A stretch of 47,719 nucleotides of DNA from DAINBT01 sp036732785 (GTDB taxonomy: Bacteria > Planctomycetota > Phycisphaerae > Sedimentisphaerales > SM23-30), in the NCBI GenBank assembly GCA_964537505.1, contig CAZICK010000021.1, forward strand, positions 1-47,719, in the 5' to 3' direction. Shown piece by piece: positions 8,696 through 16,792 of the stretch (positions are counted from its first letter, which is position 1; every line of letters starts with the position of its first letter). Below the pieces are notes generated by a model. The model did not search any database and was not told the origin of the DNA. It was given only the letters and a program-made list of their open reading frames with translations. A program made the position numbers and the translations under genes.

Positions 8696-9631
8696 TCATA
8701 GTAATTTGTCCACTTGGCTTGTCAATTCATTCACGTGCGACACGGAAGCATCGAAAAGCTGCTTTTCCTGATCGGTCAGTTTCAATTCGATAACCTTTTC
8801 CACGCCGCCGGTGCCCAGGATTACCGGCACGCCCACAAAGCAGCCGCCGGCACCATATTCATCCTGGCACCAGGCGCAACACGGCAAAACGCGTTTTTTG
8901 TCTTTCAGAATCGCCTCGGCCATCTCCGCCGCCGCCGCCGACGGGGCATAAAAAGCAGAACCGTTTTTGAGCAGATTGACGATTTCCGTGCCGCCCCTGC
9001 GGGTGCGCTCGACAATGGCTTCAATCTGGCGATCCTCAAGCAGTTCGGTAAGAGGGATGCCAGCGATAGTAGTATAACGCGGTAGCGGCACCATATCATC
9101 GCCGTGCCCGCCCAGCAGCATGGCGGAAATGTCGGTGACCGAAACGCCAAGTGCTTGGGCGATAAAACTGCGGTAACGGGCCGTATCGAGAATCCCAGCC
9201 ATACCCATTACCCGATTCTTGGGAAAGCTCGACACCTTTGCCGCTACGTAAGTCATCGCGTCCAGCGGATTGCTGACGATGATCAAAAACGTATCAGGGC
9301 TATGAGCGACCACCTGTTGAGTTACCTCGGTAACTATTCGCGTATTTGCCTTCAATAAATCATCCCGGCTCATACCCGGCTTACGCGGCAGTCCTGATGT
9401 GATAATTACTATATCACTGCCGCCTGTGGCTTGATAATCACAGGTTCCGGTAAAACCCACGTCGAAACCGCCCACCGGCGAAGACTCGAAAAGGTCCAGT
9501 CCCTTACCCGCCGCCAGACCCTCCACGATATCGAGCATTACAATGTCAGCCAACTCCTTTTGCGCCAGCCAATGGGCACAAGTTGCCCCGACATTACCGG
9601 CCCCGATAATCGAAATCTTTTTACGTGACAA
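8696..9631 (-). CDS. mdh: Malate dehydrogenase (LDH-like type)
   Basis: Interconverts malate and oxaloacetate with NAD(H) in the TCA cycle. The 311-aa protein has the Rossmann motif GAGNVGATCA at residues 10-19, the substrate-loop sequence GLPRKPGMSRDDLL with arginines that favour malate over lactate, NPLD, and the catalytic-His motif GGHGDDMVPL. The start is probably the TTG at 9631, 7 bases after an AAGGAAAG Shine-Dalgarno sequence; an ATG start would lose the Rossmann motif. It is 43 bp downstream of the outer-membrane protein gene on the same strand and may be cotranscribed with it. Confidence 0.95.
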   Translation of the reverse strand: MSRKKISIIGAGNVGATCAHWLAQKELADIVMLDIVEGLAAGKGLDLFESSPVGGFDVGFTGTCDYQATGGSDIVIITSGLPRKPGMSRDDLLKANTRIVTEVTQQVVAHSPDTFLIIVSNPLDAMTYVAAKVSSFPKNRVMGMAGILDTARYRSFIAQALGVSVTDISAMLLGGHGDDMVPLPRYTTIAGIPLTELLEDRQIEAIVERTRRGGTEIVNLLKNGSAFYAPSAAAAEMAEAILKDKKRVLPCCAWCQDEYGAGGCFVGVPVILGTGGVEKVIELKLTDQEKQLFDASVSHVNELTSQVDKLL

Positions 9632-9674
9632 AATACTTTCCTTTTCTTTTCTTTGATGCCGGCGTCTTATTCGT

Positions 9675-10316
9675 TTAGAACCGCAAGCCTATACCCACCG
9701 AGAATTCCTGACGGTATATTGAGTTTTCCATGGTTTCTGTCGTTGAACCGATTATCTGGTGCCAGCGCCAATCGAAACGCAAAACCGGACTGCCCTCGTC
9801 GCCCAGCAGAAACTTGATACCGGCGCCAACGTTGGCGGCGAACATCAGTTCACTGTCGATCTGATCATAGTCGCTCATAAAAAACGCTAACCCGGGACCA
9901 ACAGTGACAAACGGCCTTACACGCCCGTCGGCCAGATCATTTCCGGTTGGAAACATCAGAACGTTGAGATCGGTCAAAATGAGAGTGGCATTGCTGCCCT
10001 CTGGCTCAATTTCCCATTCGCCGGCTTCGAGGTTCATATCATGAAAAACTCCCGCTGCGCTCAACTCTAAACCCAGATATTCCTGCTCGGCGCTGAGCCG
10101 CAGACCGGTCATAAAACCTTCGTCTGTCTTGAGATGTACCCTCTCACCCAAAGAGTTTTCCGTTCGAGAAGAATAGGTCCCACCGGTGAGAACTCCTCCG
10201 ATAAGGCTGAGCTGCCAATCGACATCGCGTTCGATCGACGAAGCCGCCTGGCCCCATGCCTGCGATGTAAGTGCCAACAGGATCACCATTAACAGTTTTA
10301 CTTTAGTTTTTTTCAT
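9675..10316 (-). CDS. Small outer-membrane beta-barrel protein
   Basis: Unknown function. The 213-aa product starts MKKTKVKLLMVILLALTSQA, a clear Sec signal peptide, followed by alternating hydrophobic/polar strands rich in Gly, Tyr and Phe and a C-terminal Phe (GIGLRF), as in outer-membrane barrels of the OmpW/OmpA-barrel size. The ATG at 10316 is preceded by AAGGAG at 7-nt spacing; the longer open frame to 10484 is not supported. Its leader contains an 18-nt sequence, TTTTGTTGTGAAAGAACG, that recurs at exactly the same distance before pntAA. It is upstream of mdh on the same strand. Confidence 0.75.
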   Translation of the reverse strand: MKKTKVKLLMVILLALTSQAWGQAASSIERDVDWQLSLIGGVLTGGTYSSRTENSLGERVHLKTDEGFMTGLRLSAEQEYLGLELSAAGVFHDMNLEAGEWEIEPEGSNATLILTDLNVLMFPTGNDLADGRVRPFVTVGPGLAFFMSDYDQIDSELMFAANVGAGIKFLLGDEGSPVLRFDWRWHQIIGSTTETMENSIYRQEFSVGIGLRF

Positions 10317-10338
10317 AGATTTACTCCTTGGACTGACT

Positions 10339-10356
10339 CGTTCTTTCACAACAAAA
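10339..10356 (-). promoter_or_regulatory. 18-nt leader motif shared with pntAA
   Basis: On the minus strand this reads TTTTGTTGTGAAAGAACG, identical to 15165-15182 on the plus strand. In both places exactly 22 nt separate it from the start codon. It lies between the likely transcription start and the Shine-Dalgarno sequence, so it may be a regulator or RNA-binding site. Confidence 0.5.
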
Positions 10357-10539
10357 TACGATTGATTGTCTGAAACCTTTCGTGAGCAGATTACCAGAAA
10401 AAACCATGTTATTCCATAGGAAAATAAGCTGAAAATTGATGCAAACGTCAAAAATATGCTGGAAATGACCAGGAATGAACCCAAAATGAACCGGAAATGA
10501 ACGGCATTGATTAAGTTGGGGGCATAGCCTTCTGGGCCG

Positions 10540-12057
10540 TCAGTTCCTTTGTGCTACCAGCACACCCGACAGCTTCCGCCACGCCTCCATCGTCCGCTTC
10601 AGATTATCGTAAGCGTCTGAGCCAATTCCGAAGCCCTGAAAGCCTATCGGCCCGGTGTAGCCGCAATCCGCCAACGTCTTGAGCAGCCTGCTCACGTCAA
10701 ACGTTCCATGGTCCAGCGTCTGAATCAGGCTCTTCCAGTCCTTACCGCCACTGTCGGCCCCGTTGATCGTCACCACAAACAGATGAGGCATCGCCAGCTT
10801 TATCAGCGATTCCATGTTCTTTTCGTCATCCACTTTCAGCCAGTGACACAAATTAAACGTCACCCCAACGTTCTTTCTATCTACCTTCCCGGCCACCCGG
10901 ACCGCATCCTCAACCCGCTCCAGCCAGAACCCAGTATGCGGATACAGCGCAACCCGCACCCTCTTTTCCGCCGCCATATCCGCAATTTCTCGAATCACCG
11001 CCACCGCGCGCTCGTCAGCCTCCGGTGAAGAAACCTTATCCTTATCGCTGTTCACAAAAAGCCAGAGTATAGAATTGCTTCCCTTCAAAATCTCGATCGC
11101 CTCTTTCATTTCCGGCCCGTACTTCTGCTGACCCGGCCCAATATTAACCCCACTATACACCGCAACTAATGTCAGGCCATTCTTCCTCGTCTCCTCGGCC
11201 ATCTCCGCCAGTCCCTTGCCTGCTTGCGGCCCTATTCCCGCATAGCCCAATTCCTTAAGCATTTCCACTTGCTCTTTTGCCGTCCTGTGTTTGGCGTCTT
11301 TTGTCGCCGTATCCATCGCAAAGAATGGATTTGGCCCGGCCGGCTCAATCCGGATATTCCGATACGCCACCGGCCCGTGGTCGCCCTGCAGCATCAACGG
11401 TCCCAAAGACTTCTCATCGTTGTAGGTGCTCGCACGAGTCGGACCCGTAAGCTCCACATCCTCATGCACCACCACTCCATTATGGACCACCTTTTCAAAC
11501 CTCGCATTGGCGATCTTCCTGCCGTTCTTATCGAAACGAGGCGCCCGAAAGATAACGTCAAAACTCTGCCACTGTCCAGGCGCCTTCGACGCATTAAGCC
11601 GAGGCCCGTGCCCCTCAAACCCTTGCGGCTGGCGGTTATCATCCCACCTCTGATAAATCCCTCCGCAATCCGAATGTTGCGGTTCGGCTACTGCCCAACT
11701 ATCGAAAACCTGAATCTCGTAACGGCCTTGAAAATATACTCCCGAATTCGACCCCTTCGGTACCATAAACTCAATATGCGCCCGAACATCCCCGAACTCA
11801 GCCTTACTCAATATATTGCGAGTACTACCCGTAGGCCCATTGATAATAACTCCGCTGCCAGGCTTGCCTTTGAGCAGATTCTCATTTTGAGGATCCTGAA
11901 TCGAATCCCCCGCAACAAACCAGGCCGCCGTATCCCCTCGCCACTGCGAAAAATCACTCCCAAGCAGGCTCATCTCACCCTGGGCACCGCTCGGAGCCAG
12001 GCAACAAACCCAAACAACCAACAAAACCACCCAGTTTTCGATCTTCAAAGCTCTCAT
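10540..12057 (-). CDS. Secreted DUF1080 / sugar isomerase-like fusion
   Basis: A 505-aa exported protein with two modules. After a signal peptide (VVLLVVWVCCLAPSGAQG) comes a DUF1080 / 3-keto-disaccharide hydrolase-like jelly roll, about residues 30-245. It shows SNSGVYFQGRYEIQVFDSW and a GPLMLQGDHGPVAYRNIRI ending. From about residue 265 there is a xylose-isomerase-like TIM barrel (sugar phosphate isomerase/epimerase superfamily) with KRVRVALYPHTGFWLE and FNLCHWLKVDD. Both modules are common in planctomycete sugar catabolism, and an exported fusion suggests periplasmic processing of oxidised glycosides. The ATG at 12057 follows AAGGAAAG; the in-frame TTG at 12075 is less likely. It lies 45 bp after the oxidoreductase gene and is probably in its operon. 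Confidence 0.85.
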   Translation of the reverse strand: MRALKIENWVVLLVVWVCCLAPSGAQGEMSLLGSDFSQWRGDTAAWFVAGDSIQDPQNENLLKGKPGSGVIINGPTGSTRNILSKAEFGDVRAHIEFMVPKGSNSGVYFQGRYEIQVFDSWAVAEPQHSDCGGIYQRWDDNRQPQGFEGHGPRLNASKAPGQWQSFDVIFRAPRFDKNGRKIANARFEKVVHNGVVVHEDVELTGPTRASTYNDEKSLGPLMLQGDHGPVAYRNIRIEPAGPNPFFAMDTATKDAKHRTAKEQVEMLKELGYAGIGPQAGKGLAEMAEETRKNGLTLVAVYSGVNIGPGQQKYGPEMKEAIEILKGSNSILWLFVNSDKDKVSSPEADERAVAVIREIADMAAEKRVRVALYPHTGFWLERVEDAVRVAGKVDRKNVGVTFNLCHWLKVDDEKNMESLIKLAMPHLFVVTINGADSGGKDWKSLIQTLDHGTFDVSRLLKTLADCGYTGPIGFQGFGIGSDAYDNLKRTMEAWRKLSGVLVAQRN

Positions 12058-12102
12058 AACTTCTTTCCTTAACAATCAATAGTAAACAATCAATAATAAA
12101 TT

Positions 12103-13404
12103 TCACAAATGCCACGGGCTGCGCATCGACCGCGACAGCATCCGATTAGCCTGCTCATCGTTGGCAAACTCTTCTTTCTCCGGATTCCACCTCAGCTTAC
12201 GCCCCAACAGCATCGAGATATTCCCGATATGCGAAATCGTAAAACACCTCTGCCCCTTCTCAGGCGGAAAATAGCAGTCCTTACGTGATTTCACACAGTC
12301 GAGGAAGTTCCGTTGTTCGCCGTCCTTGCACGTATAAAGATGAATCTCCTCCGGTCCAATCTTCGAGCTAAGAATGCTCTTAGGCTCGGCCTGGAGCGGC
12401 GCCCGCCAGCCGACATTCCCGATCCATCCGTCGCTGCCCTCGAATCGCAGGCTCGGATTGCCCGATTTAACGATCATCTCAAGCCCGTCGGCGTACTTGT
12501 ACTTAATCTCGTACTGCCTGGCTGTATCGTAAAGACCTTCCGTGCAGAAAACTCCCTCGCCCTCGACCTCCACAGGCCCGGTATCCTCGGTGTCGCTGCC
12601 CCATTGTGCGCCGTCAAGAAGATGCGCACCCCAGTCGCTCAACTGCCCCCCCGAATAATCGAAAATCCACCGCCACTGATAAGGCAAATGATCCGGCCCG
12701 CAATAAGGCCGCCACGGAGCAGGCCCGAGCCACATATCGTAATCGAAACCATTCGGCACAGGCATCGGCCTGTTATTGCCCGGATTCTCAGGCCCGCCGG
12801 GCAATTCCACCTTCACAGTATGCAGCTTGCCAATCCGTCCGTTGCGGACCAATTCGCACATCCGGTGATATTCATACACCGATCTATCCTCCGTTGACCA
12901 CTGAAAGACACGCCCGTACCGTTTCACCGTATCGGCCAGAATCCGCCCTTCGCGGACAGTCAGCGTCGGCTTTTCGCACTCGACGTCTTTGCCCGCCCTC
13001 AGCGCCGCCAGCGACATCGGCACATGCCAATGGTCCGGCGTCGATATCATCACGGCGTCAATATCGTCTCTGGCAATAACCTCGCGAAAGTCCTTGTACG
13101 TTGCGCAGTCGCTATTGCCGTACTTCTGGTTTACAATGTCGCGGGCCTTGTTCACATTATTGCTGTCCACATCGCAAACCGCCACCGCCTGAGCGTCCGT
13201 CTGAACCAGAAACGTCCGCAGATTCATACCAGTCCCATGTCCGCCCACACCGATAAACCCCATCGTAATACGGTTACTTGCAGCTACTCCGCCCGCCTTG
13301 CCAATCGCCGACGATGAAACGATATAAGGAAATCCCGCTGCCGCAATCGACGCTCTGGCCGCTCTCTTGAGAAACTGACGCCGATTCATCCTGCTTTTCT
13401 TCAT
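12103..13404 (-). CDS. Tat-exported Gfo/Idh/MocA-family oxidoreductase
   Basis: A 433-aa NAD(P)-dependent sugar oxidoreductase-like protein. It begins with a twin-arginine signal (NRRQFLKRAARASIAAAGF) and then the Rossmann motif GFIGVGGHGTGMN, the family signature DAVMISTPDHWHVP and the E-K-P motif VECEKPTLT. The C-terminal beta domain is complete. Export through Tat after cofactor loading is known for glucose-fructose oxidoreductase relatives. I start it at the ATG at 13404 with GGAGA about 9 nt upstream. Paired with the DUF1080 protein downstream, it may oxidise or reduce a keto-sugar in the periplasm; the substrate is unknown. It has its own promoter (13487-13514) and the shared leader block. 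Confidence 0.9.
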   Translation of the reverse strand: MKKSRMNRRQFLKRAARASIAAAGFPYIVSSSAIGKAGGVAASNRITMGFIGVGGHGTGMNLRTFLVQTDAQAVAVCDVDSNNVNKARDIVNQKYGNSDCATYKDFREVIARDDIDAVMISTPDHWHVPMSLAALRAGKDVECEKPTLTVREGRILADTVKRYGRVFQWSTEDRSVYEYHRMCELVRNGRIGKLHTVKVELPGGPENPGNNRPMPVPNGFDYDMWLGPAPWRPYCGPDHLPYQWRWIFDYSGGQLSDWGAHLLDGAQWGSDTEDTGPVEVEGEGVFCTEGLYDTARQYEIKYKYADGLEMIVKSGNPSLRFEGSDGWIGNVGWRAPLQAEPKSILSSKIGPEEIHLYTCKDGEQRNFLDCVKSRKDCYFPPEKGQRCFTISHIGNISMLLGRKLRWNPEKEEFANDEQANRMLSRSMRSPWHL

Positions 13405-13448
13405 TTCCCAAAATCTCCGTAATCGTTCACTGGTATTTTGACAGTATT

Positions 13449-13488
13449 GGGTAACGCACACAGCCGCAAAACGCCAATTCTCGCTGAT
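13449..13488 (-). promoter_or_regulatory. Leader block shared with a sulfatase
   Basis: Second copy of the 40-bp block described at 5130-5169 (33/40 identical, ungapped). Here it starts at the -10 box and covers about the first 30 nt of the predicted transcript. Confidence 0.55.
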
Positions 13489-13514
13489 TATACCCGTTTA
13501 CGACCTGTTGTCGA
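13487..13514 (-). promoter_or_regulatory. Sigma-70-type promoter of the Gfo/Idh operon
   Basis: Minus-strand TCGACA (13509-13514), 16-bp spacer, perfect TATAAT (13487-13492). Predicted start is near 13480, giving a leader of about 75 nt that contains the shared block. Confidence 0.6.
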
Positions 13515-13612
13515 GGGTGTTTCTTCAAGCCCAGGGTCACAAATGTCTTATAACCGACGCAACAAACAAATCGTCGAAAATGAAGGGAAATGGCGTGGTT
13601 TTGTCGGACGGA

Positions 13613-13641
13613 TTGACAAAGTCCTGCTTGGTCGTTAGACT
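13613..13641 (+). promoter_or_regulatory. Promoter of the HAD gene
   Basis: TTGACA at 13613-13618, 17-bp spacer, TAGACT at 13636-13641. The expected transcription start (about 13647-13649) coincides with the GTG start codon at 13648, implying a leaderless mRNA. Confidence 0.55.
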
Positions 13642-13647
13642 ACCGGC

Positions 13648-14634
13648 GTGAAAAGATTTTTTGATTTCTCACCGTCCCTTTGGCAGTATTTTCAGGAGAT
13701 TGACCGGCGTTTTAGCGTCGGAGAGGAAATTGTACCAGTCGCGGCCGAGGTGACCTGCCGGAGTGCGGACTTGTCTTCCGTTCGGGCGGTTCTCTGGGAC
13801 GTCTATGGTACGTTGTGCGGGGTAGAGCTGGGCGACTTGGTCGGATCACTGGAGTATGAAGATCGTTTGCTGAGGGCCGCTGAGGTGACGGTTGAGGAGT
13901 TTTCGCTCCATGGGCCGCTCAAACGACTCAAGCCGGACCAGCCTGCAGAGGTTACGCTGAGCGATTTGTATCAGGAACTGATAGCCGATTCGCATCTGCG
14001 GTCGCTGGCAACGGGAGTGGAATATCCGGAAGTGGTGATCGAACAGATTTGGCTTGAGATACTCCAGGACTGCATCGTACAGGGACTGGATGTTCCTGAT
14101 GATGAGCCGCCGCTGCATACCGCTTATCGCTGGGCTTACTTTTTCGACCGGGCCCTGCAGCGGATATATCTGTATCCCGGCGCGGCTGCGGCCTTGGAAA
14201 CGCTACGACAGGCTGATATTATTCAGGGTATTATCTCTAACGCACAGTTTTATACGCCTTTGCATCTGCGCCGGCTGCTGCGTATGGAGCAGGGACGGGA
14301 CGACATAGAGCTGGAAGAATTTTTCAGTGAATCGCTGGTATTGTTTTCCTACGAATTGGGGTTCAGCAAACCGAACCCACGTGCCTTTCATCTGGCCATA
14401 GAGACCCTCAGCCGACAGGGGATCAGTCCGGAAGAGATCGTTTATCTCGGCAATGATATGTTGAATGACATCTCGGTTGCGCAGCGCTGCGGACTGCGAA
14501 CCATATTGTTTGCCGGCGACAGCACTCAAACCCTGCTACGGGAAGACGAGCTGCACTTCCGAGACATACAACCCGACGCGGTGGTCACAGAATTGAACCA
14601 AATTGCCGGGATGATAGTGGGAATGAGTGGATAA
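13648..14634 (+). CDS. HAD-superfamily hydrolase
   Basis: A 328-aa haloacid-dehalogenase-like hydrolase. Motif I is LWDVYGTL (nucleophile Asp, Tyr where many phosphatases have the second Asp), motif II is GIISNAQF, the motif III lysine is in LGFSKPNPRAF, and motif IV is YLGNDMLNDISVA. The replaced second Asp is also seen in dehalogenase-type and some other HAD enzymes, so phosphatase activity should not be assumed. A long insert between motifs I and II would be the cap domain. The start is GTG at 13648, with no Shine-Dalgarno sequence and a -10 box six bases upstream. It has no same-strand neighbour nearby; the substrate is unknown. Confidence 0.8.
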   Translation: MKRFFDFSPSLWQYFQEIDRRFSVGEEIVPVAAEVTCRSADLSSVRAVLWDVYGTLCGVELGDLVGSLEYEDRLLRAAEVTVEEFSLHGPLKRLKPDQPAEVTLSDLYQELIADSHLRSLATGVEYPEVVIEQIWLEILQDCIVQGLDVPDDEPPLHTAYRWAYFFDRALQRIYLYPGAAAALETLRQADIIQGIISNAQFYTPLHLRRLLRMEQGRDDIELEEFFSESLVLFSYELGFSKPNPRAFHLAIETLSRQGISPEEIVYLGNDMLNDISVAQRCGLRTILFAGDSTQTLLREDELHFRDIQPDAVVTELNQIAGMIVGMSG

Positions 14635-15131
14635 GGAGCGAATTAAAGTAGTGCGGTAGCGAAAACTATGGAGAATGAGAAAGTTTACGAGAAGAAGAAG
14701 ATGATGAAATTTGCAAATCATAAAGCTCATGTCTGTATAACTTTCGCTTTATTCTTGACTATTCGGGCGGTCAAACTACGAACTTTGGCGCTCATTGTAT
14801 AGACATGGCTCAAAGAAAACATCGGTCATTGGGCCGATCGTATGCTCAGTAAACCAATGTGGTCACCATGGCGTTGTTAGAGCAAACCCGTCGGGAATCT
14901 TTATGTTGATATTGGCGTCAAAAATCGGTATTGACGCCTGAAAAACGCTGTTTTTGGCACCAAAATCAAGGCTCCAAGATATTTTTGACGCTGGCATCGG
15001 CCCCAAATAATCAGACAGCCATCGGGTAATTCCTGAGTAAAGTTTGATAAATATCCGCCGAGGCAATTCGGATTTCAACCCAGGGAAAAATACGTTATTC
15101 GTAATAATTTGTCATTAAAAGTTTTTTTTCG
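14635..15131. other. Intergenic region with small palindromes
   Basis: About 500 bp without a convincing gene. It contains the hairpin GGCGTCAA (14914-14921) / TTGACGCC (14931-14938), the palindrome TTTTGGCACCAAAA (14954-14967), and an inverted pair GCGTCAAAAAT / ATTTTTGACGC around 14915-14991. The right part resembles the coaD-rhaT spacer (see 14962-15002). Two short open frames here (14668-14802 plus; 14863-15078 minus) lack ribosome sites and family features. Confidence 0.5.
14962..15002. repeat. Dispersed intergenic repeat, copy A
   Basis: Aligns without gaps to 22054-22094 with 29 of 41 identical bases, including an unbroken TGACGCTGGC. Both copies sit in non-coding spacers next to other TGACGC-type palindromes, suggesting an old non-autonomous element or a shared structured element. 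Confidence 0.4.
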
Positions 15132-15160
15132 TTGGCAAAGTGCCCAAAAGTGCCTAAAAT
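15132..15160 (+). promoter_or_regulatory. Promoter of the pnt operon with tandem repeat
   Basis: TTGGCA (15132-15137), 17-bp spacer, TAAAAT (15155-15160). The spacer region holds a tandem repeat, AGTGCCCAAA then AGTGCCTAAA, with a 10-11 bp period. That is the phasing expected of an operator bound on one helix face. Confidence 0.6.
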
Positions 15161-15164
15161 ACGT

Positions 15165-15182
15165 TTTTGTTGTGAAAGAACG
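15165..15182 (+). promoter_or_regulatory. 18-nt leader motif shared with the barrel-protein gene
   Basis: TTTTGTTGTGAAAGAACG, identical to the minus strand of 10339-10356 and, like it, 22 nt before the start codon. Confidence 0.5.
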
Positions 15183-15204
15183 CTTTTTTATTCGGAGAAA
15201 CAAA

Positions 15205-16380
15205 ATGAGTTCTCAAGTACTGACTATAGGCATACCAAAAGAAATCATGTCGGGCGAGAGACGTGTTGCCGCCACTCCAGAGATTGTTAAAAAAATGGTA
15301 TCAGATGGTGCAATGGTAATTGTGGAAACCGGGGCAGGTGAAGGCTCCTTTTTTGCCGACGACGAATATAGGGCGGCTGGAGCGGAGTTGTTAGCTGATG
15401 CAGAGGAAGTTTTTGCCAGGTCTGATCTTATTTTAAAGGTAAAAGAACCGCGATTTTCAGATAAGACAAGTATGCATGAAGTCGATATGATGAAAGAAGG
15501 GCAGTACTTAATCACTTTCTTACACCCATCTTCTCCAGCCAATCACCAAATGGTTCGAAAATTAGCCGCAAAAGGAGTTATTTCAATAAGCCTGGATTCG
15601 ATTCCAAGAATCTCTCGAGCTCAGACTATGGATGCCCTGACATCTATGAGCACTGTGGCAGGCTACAAAGCTGTGTTAATGGCAGCGAATATATTGCCGG
15701 TATTCATGCCCATGATAAGTAGCGCGGTTGGAACAACGCAGCCGGCAAGCGTTCTCGTAATTGGAGCAGGAGTTGCCGGACTCCAATCACTTGCTACAGC
15801 CAAACGTTTGGGAGCAGTTGTATCCGCAGTGGATATTCGGCCGGATGCCCGTGAGCAGGCCATGAGTTTGGGTGCTAAGATTATAGATCTTCATATTCCT
15901 GCCGAAGTTGCAATCGGCAAAGGGGGATATGCTATGAAGCTTCCGGGAAAGTGGTTGGTTAAGGAACGACAGATATTAAGCCAAAACGTTAGTTCAGCAG
16001 ATATAGTTATTCTGACCGCTTTGATACCTGGAAGGACAGCACCGGTCCTTATTACCGAAGAGATGGTAAAATCAATGAAAACCGGTTCTGTTATAGTGGA
16101 TGTAGCAATCGATCAGGGCGGTAACTGTGAAATTTCCGAAGCAGCAAAACTTGTTACAAAGTATGGTGTCAATATAGATGGTACTCAGAACATACCCAGC
16201 ATGCTTCCACGGAGTTCAACATGGATGTTCGCCAGTAACGTGTACAATCTGCTTACTTATCTGATAAAAAATGGCAAAGTAAATTTAAATATGGATGATG
16301 AAATTATCGCTTCTTCATTAGTTACAAAGGATGGCAAAATATTCCATGAAGGTACACTGGAAGCGATGAACCTAAAGTGA
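15205..16380 (+). CDS. pntAA: NAD(P) transhydrogenase alpha subunit, part 1
   Basis: The 391-aa soluble NAD(H)-binding domain I of the proton-translocating transhydrogenase, which couples hydride transfer between NADH and NADP+ to the proton gradient. It resembles alanine dehydrogenase: GIPKEIMSGERRVAATPE at the N-terminus, VLVIGAGVAGLQSLATAKRLGA as the nucleotide fold, and the mobile-loop and VDVAIDQGGNCE regions. The ATG at 15205 has GGAG 8 nt upstream; the longer open frame to 15109 is leader. Alpha is split into two genes here (this one and 16396-16692), as in Rhodospirillum-type enzymes. Confidence 0.95.
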   Translation: MSSQVLTIGIPKEIMSGERRVAATPEIVKKMVSDGAMVIVETGAGEGSFFADDEYRAAGAELLADAEEVFARSDLILKVKEPRFSDKTSMHEVDMMKEGQYLITFLHPSSPANHQMVRKLAAKGVISISLDSIPRISRAQTMDALTSMSTVAGYKAVLMAANILPVFMPMISSAVGTTQPASVLVIGAGVAGLQSLATAKRLGAVVSAVDIRPDAREQAMSLGAKIIDLHIPAEVAIGKGGYAMKLPGKWLVKERQILSQNVSSADIVILTALIPGRTAPVLITEEMVKSMKTGSVIVDVAIDQGGNCEISEAAKLVTKYGVNIDGTQNIPSMLPRSSTWMFASNVYNLLTYLIKNGKVNLNMDDEIIASSLVTKDGKIFHEGTLEAMNLK

Positions 16381-16395
16381 GAAAGTGGTTAGAAA

Positions 16396-16692
16396 ATGAA
16401 CGATTGGTTATCACCGGTTTTATTTGTCATTGCGGCAACGGTCGGCTACCGGCTTATAAGCGATGTCCCAAGCCTGCTTCATACTCCCCTGATGTCAGGG
16501 ATGAATGCTTTGTCAGGCGTTACTGTTTCTGGAGCGTTAACAGCCACGGCCCTTGCGGTTGGCACAGGGAGTCGATTTTTTGGAGCCATTGCTGTTGTTC
16601 TTGCCACAATAAATGTTGTGGGTGGTTTTTTAGTTACTGATCGTATGTTAAAAATGTTTAAGCAGGACAGAGTACATACTCATGACGATTGA
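16396..16692 (+). CDS. pntAB: NAD(P) transhydrogenase alpha subunit, part 2
   Basis: A 98-aa membrane protein with three to four hydrophobic helices (LSPVLFVIAATVGY, GVTVSGALTATALAV, FFGAIAVVLATINVVGGF) and the conserved ending GGFLVTDRMLKMF. It supplies part of the membrane domain II. It follows pntAA by 15 bp and precedes pntB by 100 bp. Confidence 0.93.
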   Translation: MNDWLSPVLFVIAATVGYRLISDVPSLLHTPLMSGMNALSGVTVSGALTATALAVGTGSRFFGAIAVVLATINVVGGFLVTDRMLKMFKQDRVHTHDD

Positions 16693-16792
16693 GTTTCCCT
16701 GTTTTCTTATTATGTATCTCCTTACTCTGAAAATTCTCACAATCGGCTTTGCCGGGAGTTATCACGCCTACTGGATATAAAAAGAAAAGCCT

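Noticed and set aside
14668..14802. 44-codon open frame beginning MENEKVYEKKK
   Set aside because: No ribosome site, no family resemblance, and it lies in a repeat-rich spacer.
14863..15078. 71-codon minus-strand open frame
   Set aside because: It overlaps hairpins and a dispersed repeat and has no ribosome site; composition looks non-coding.
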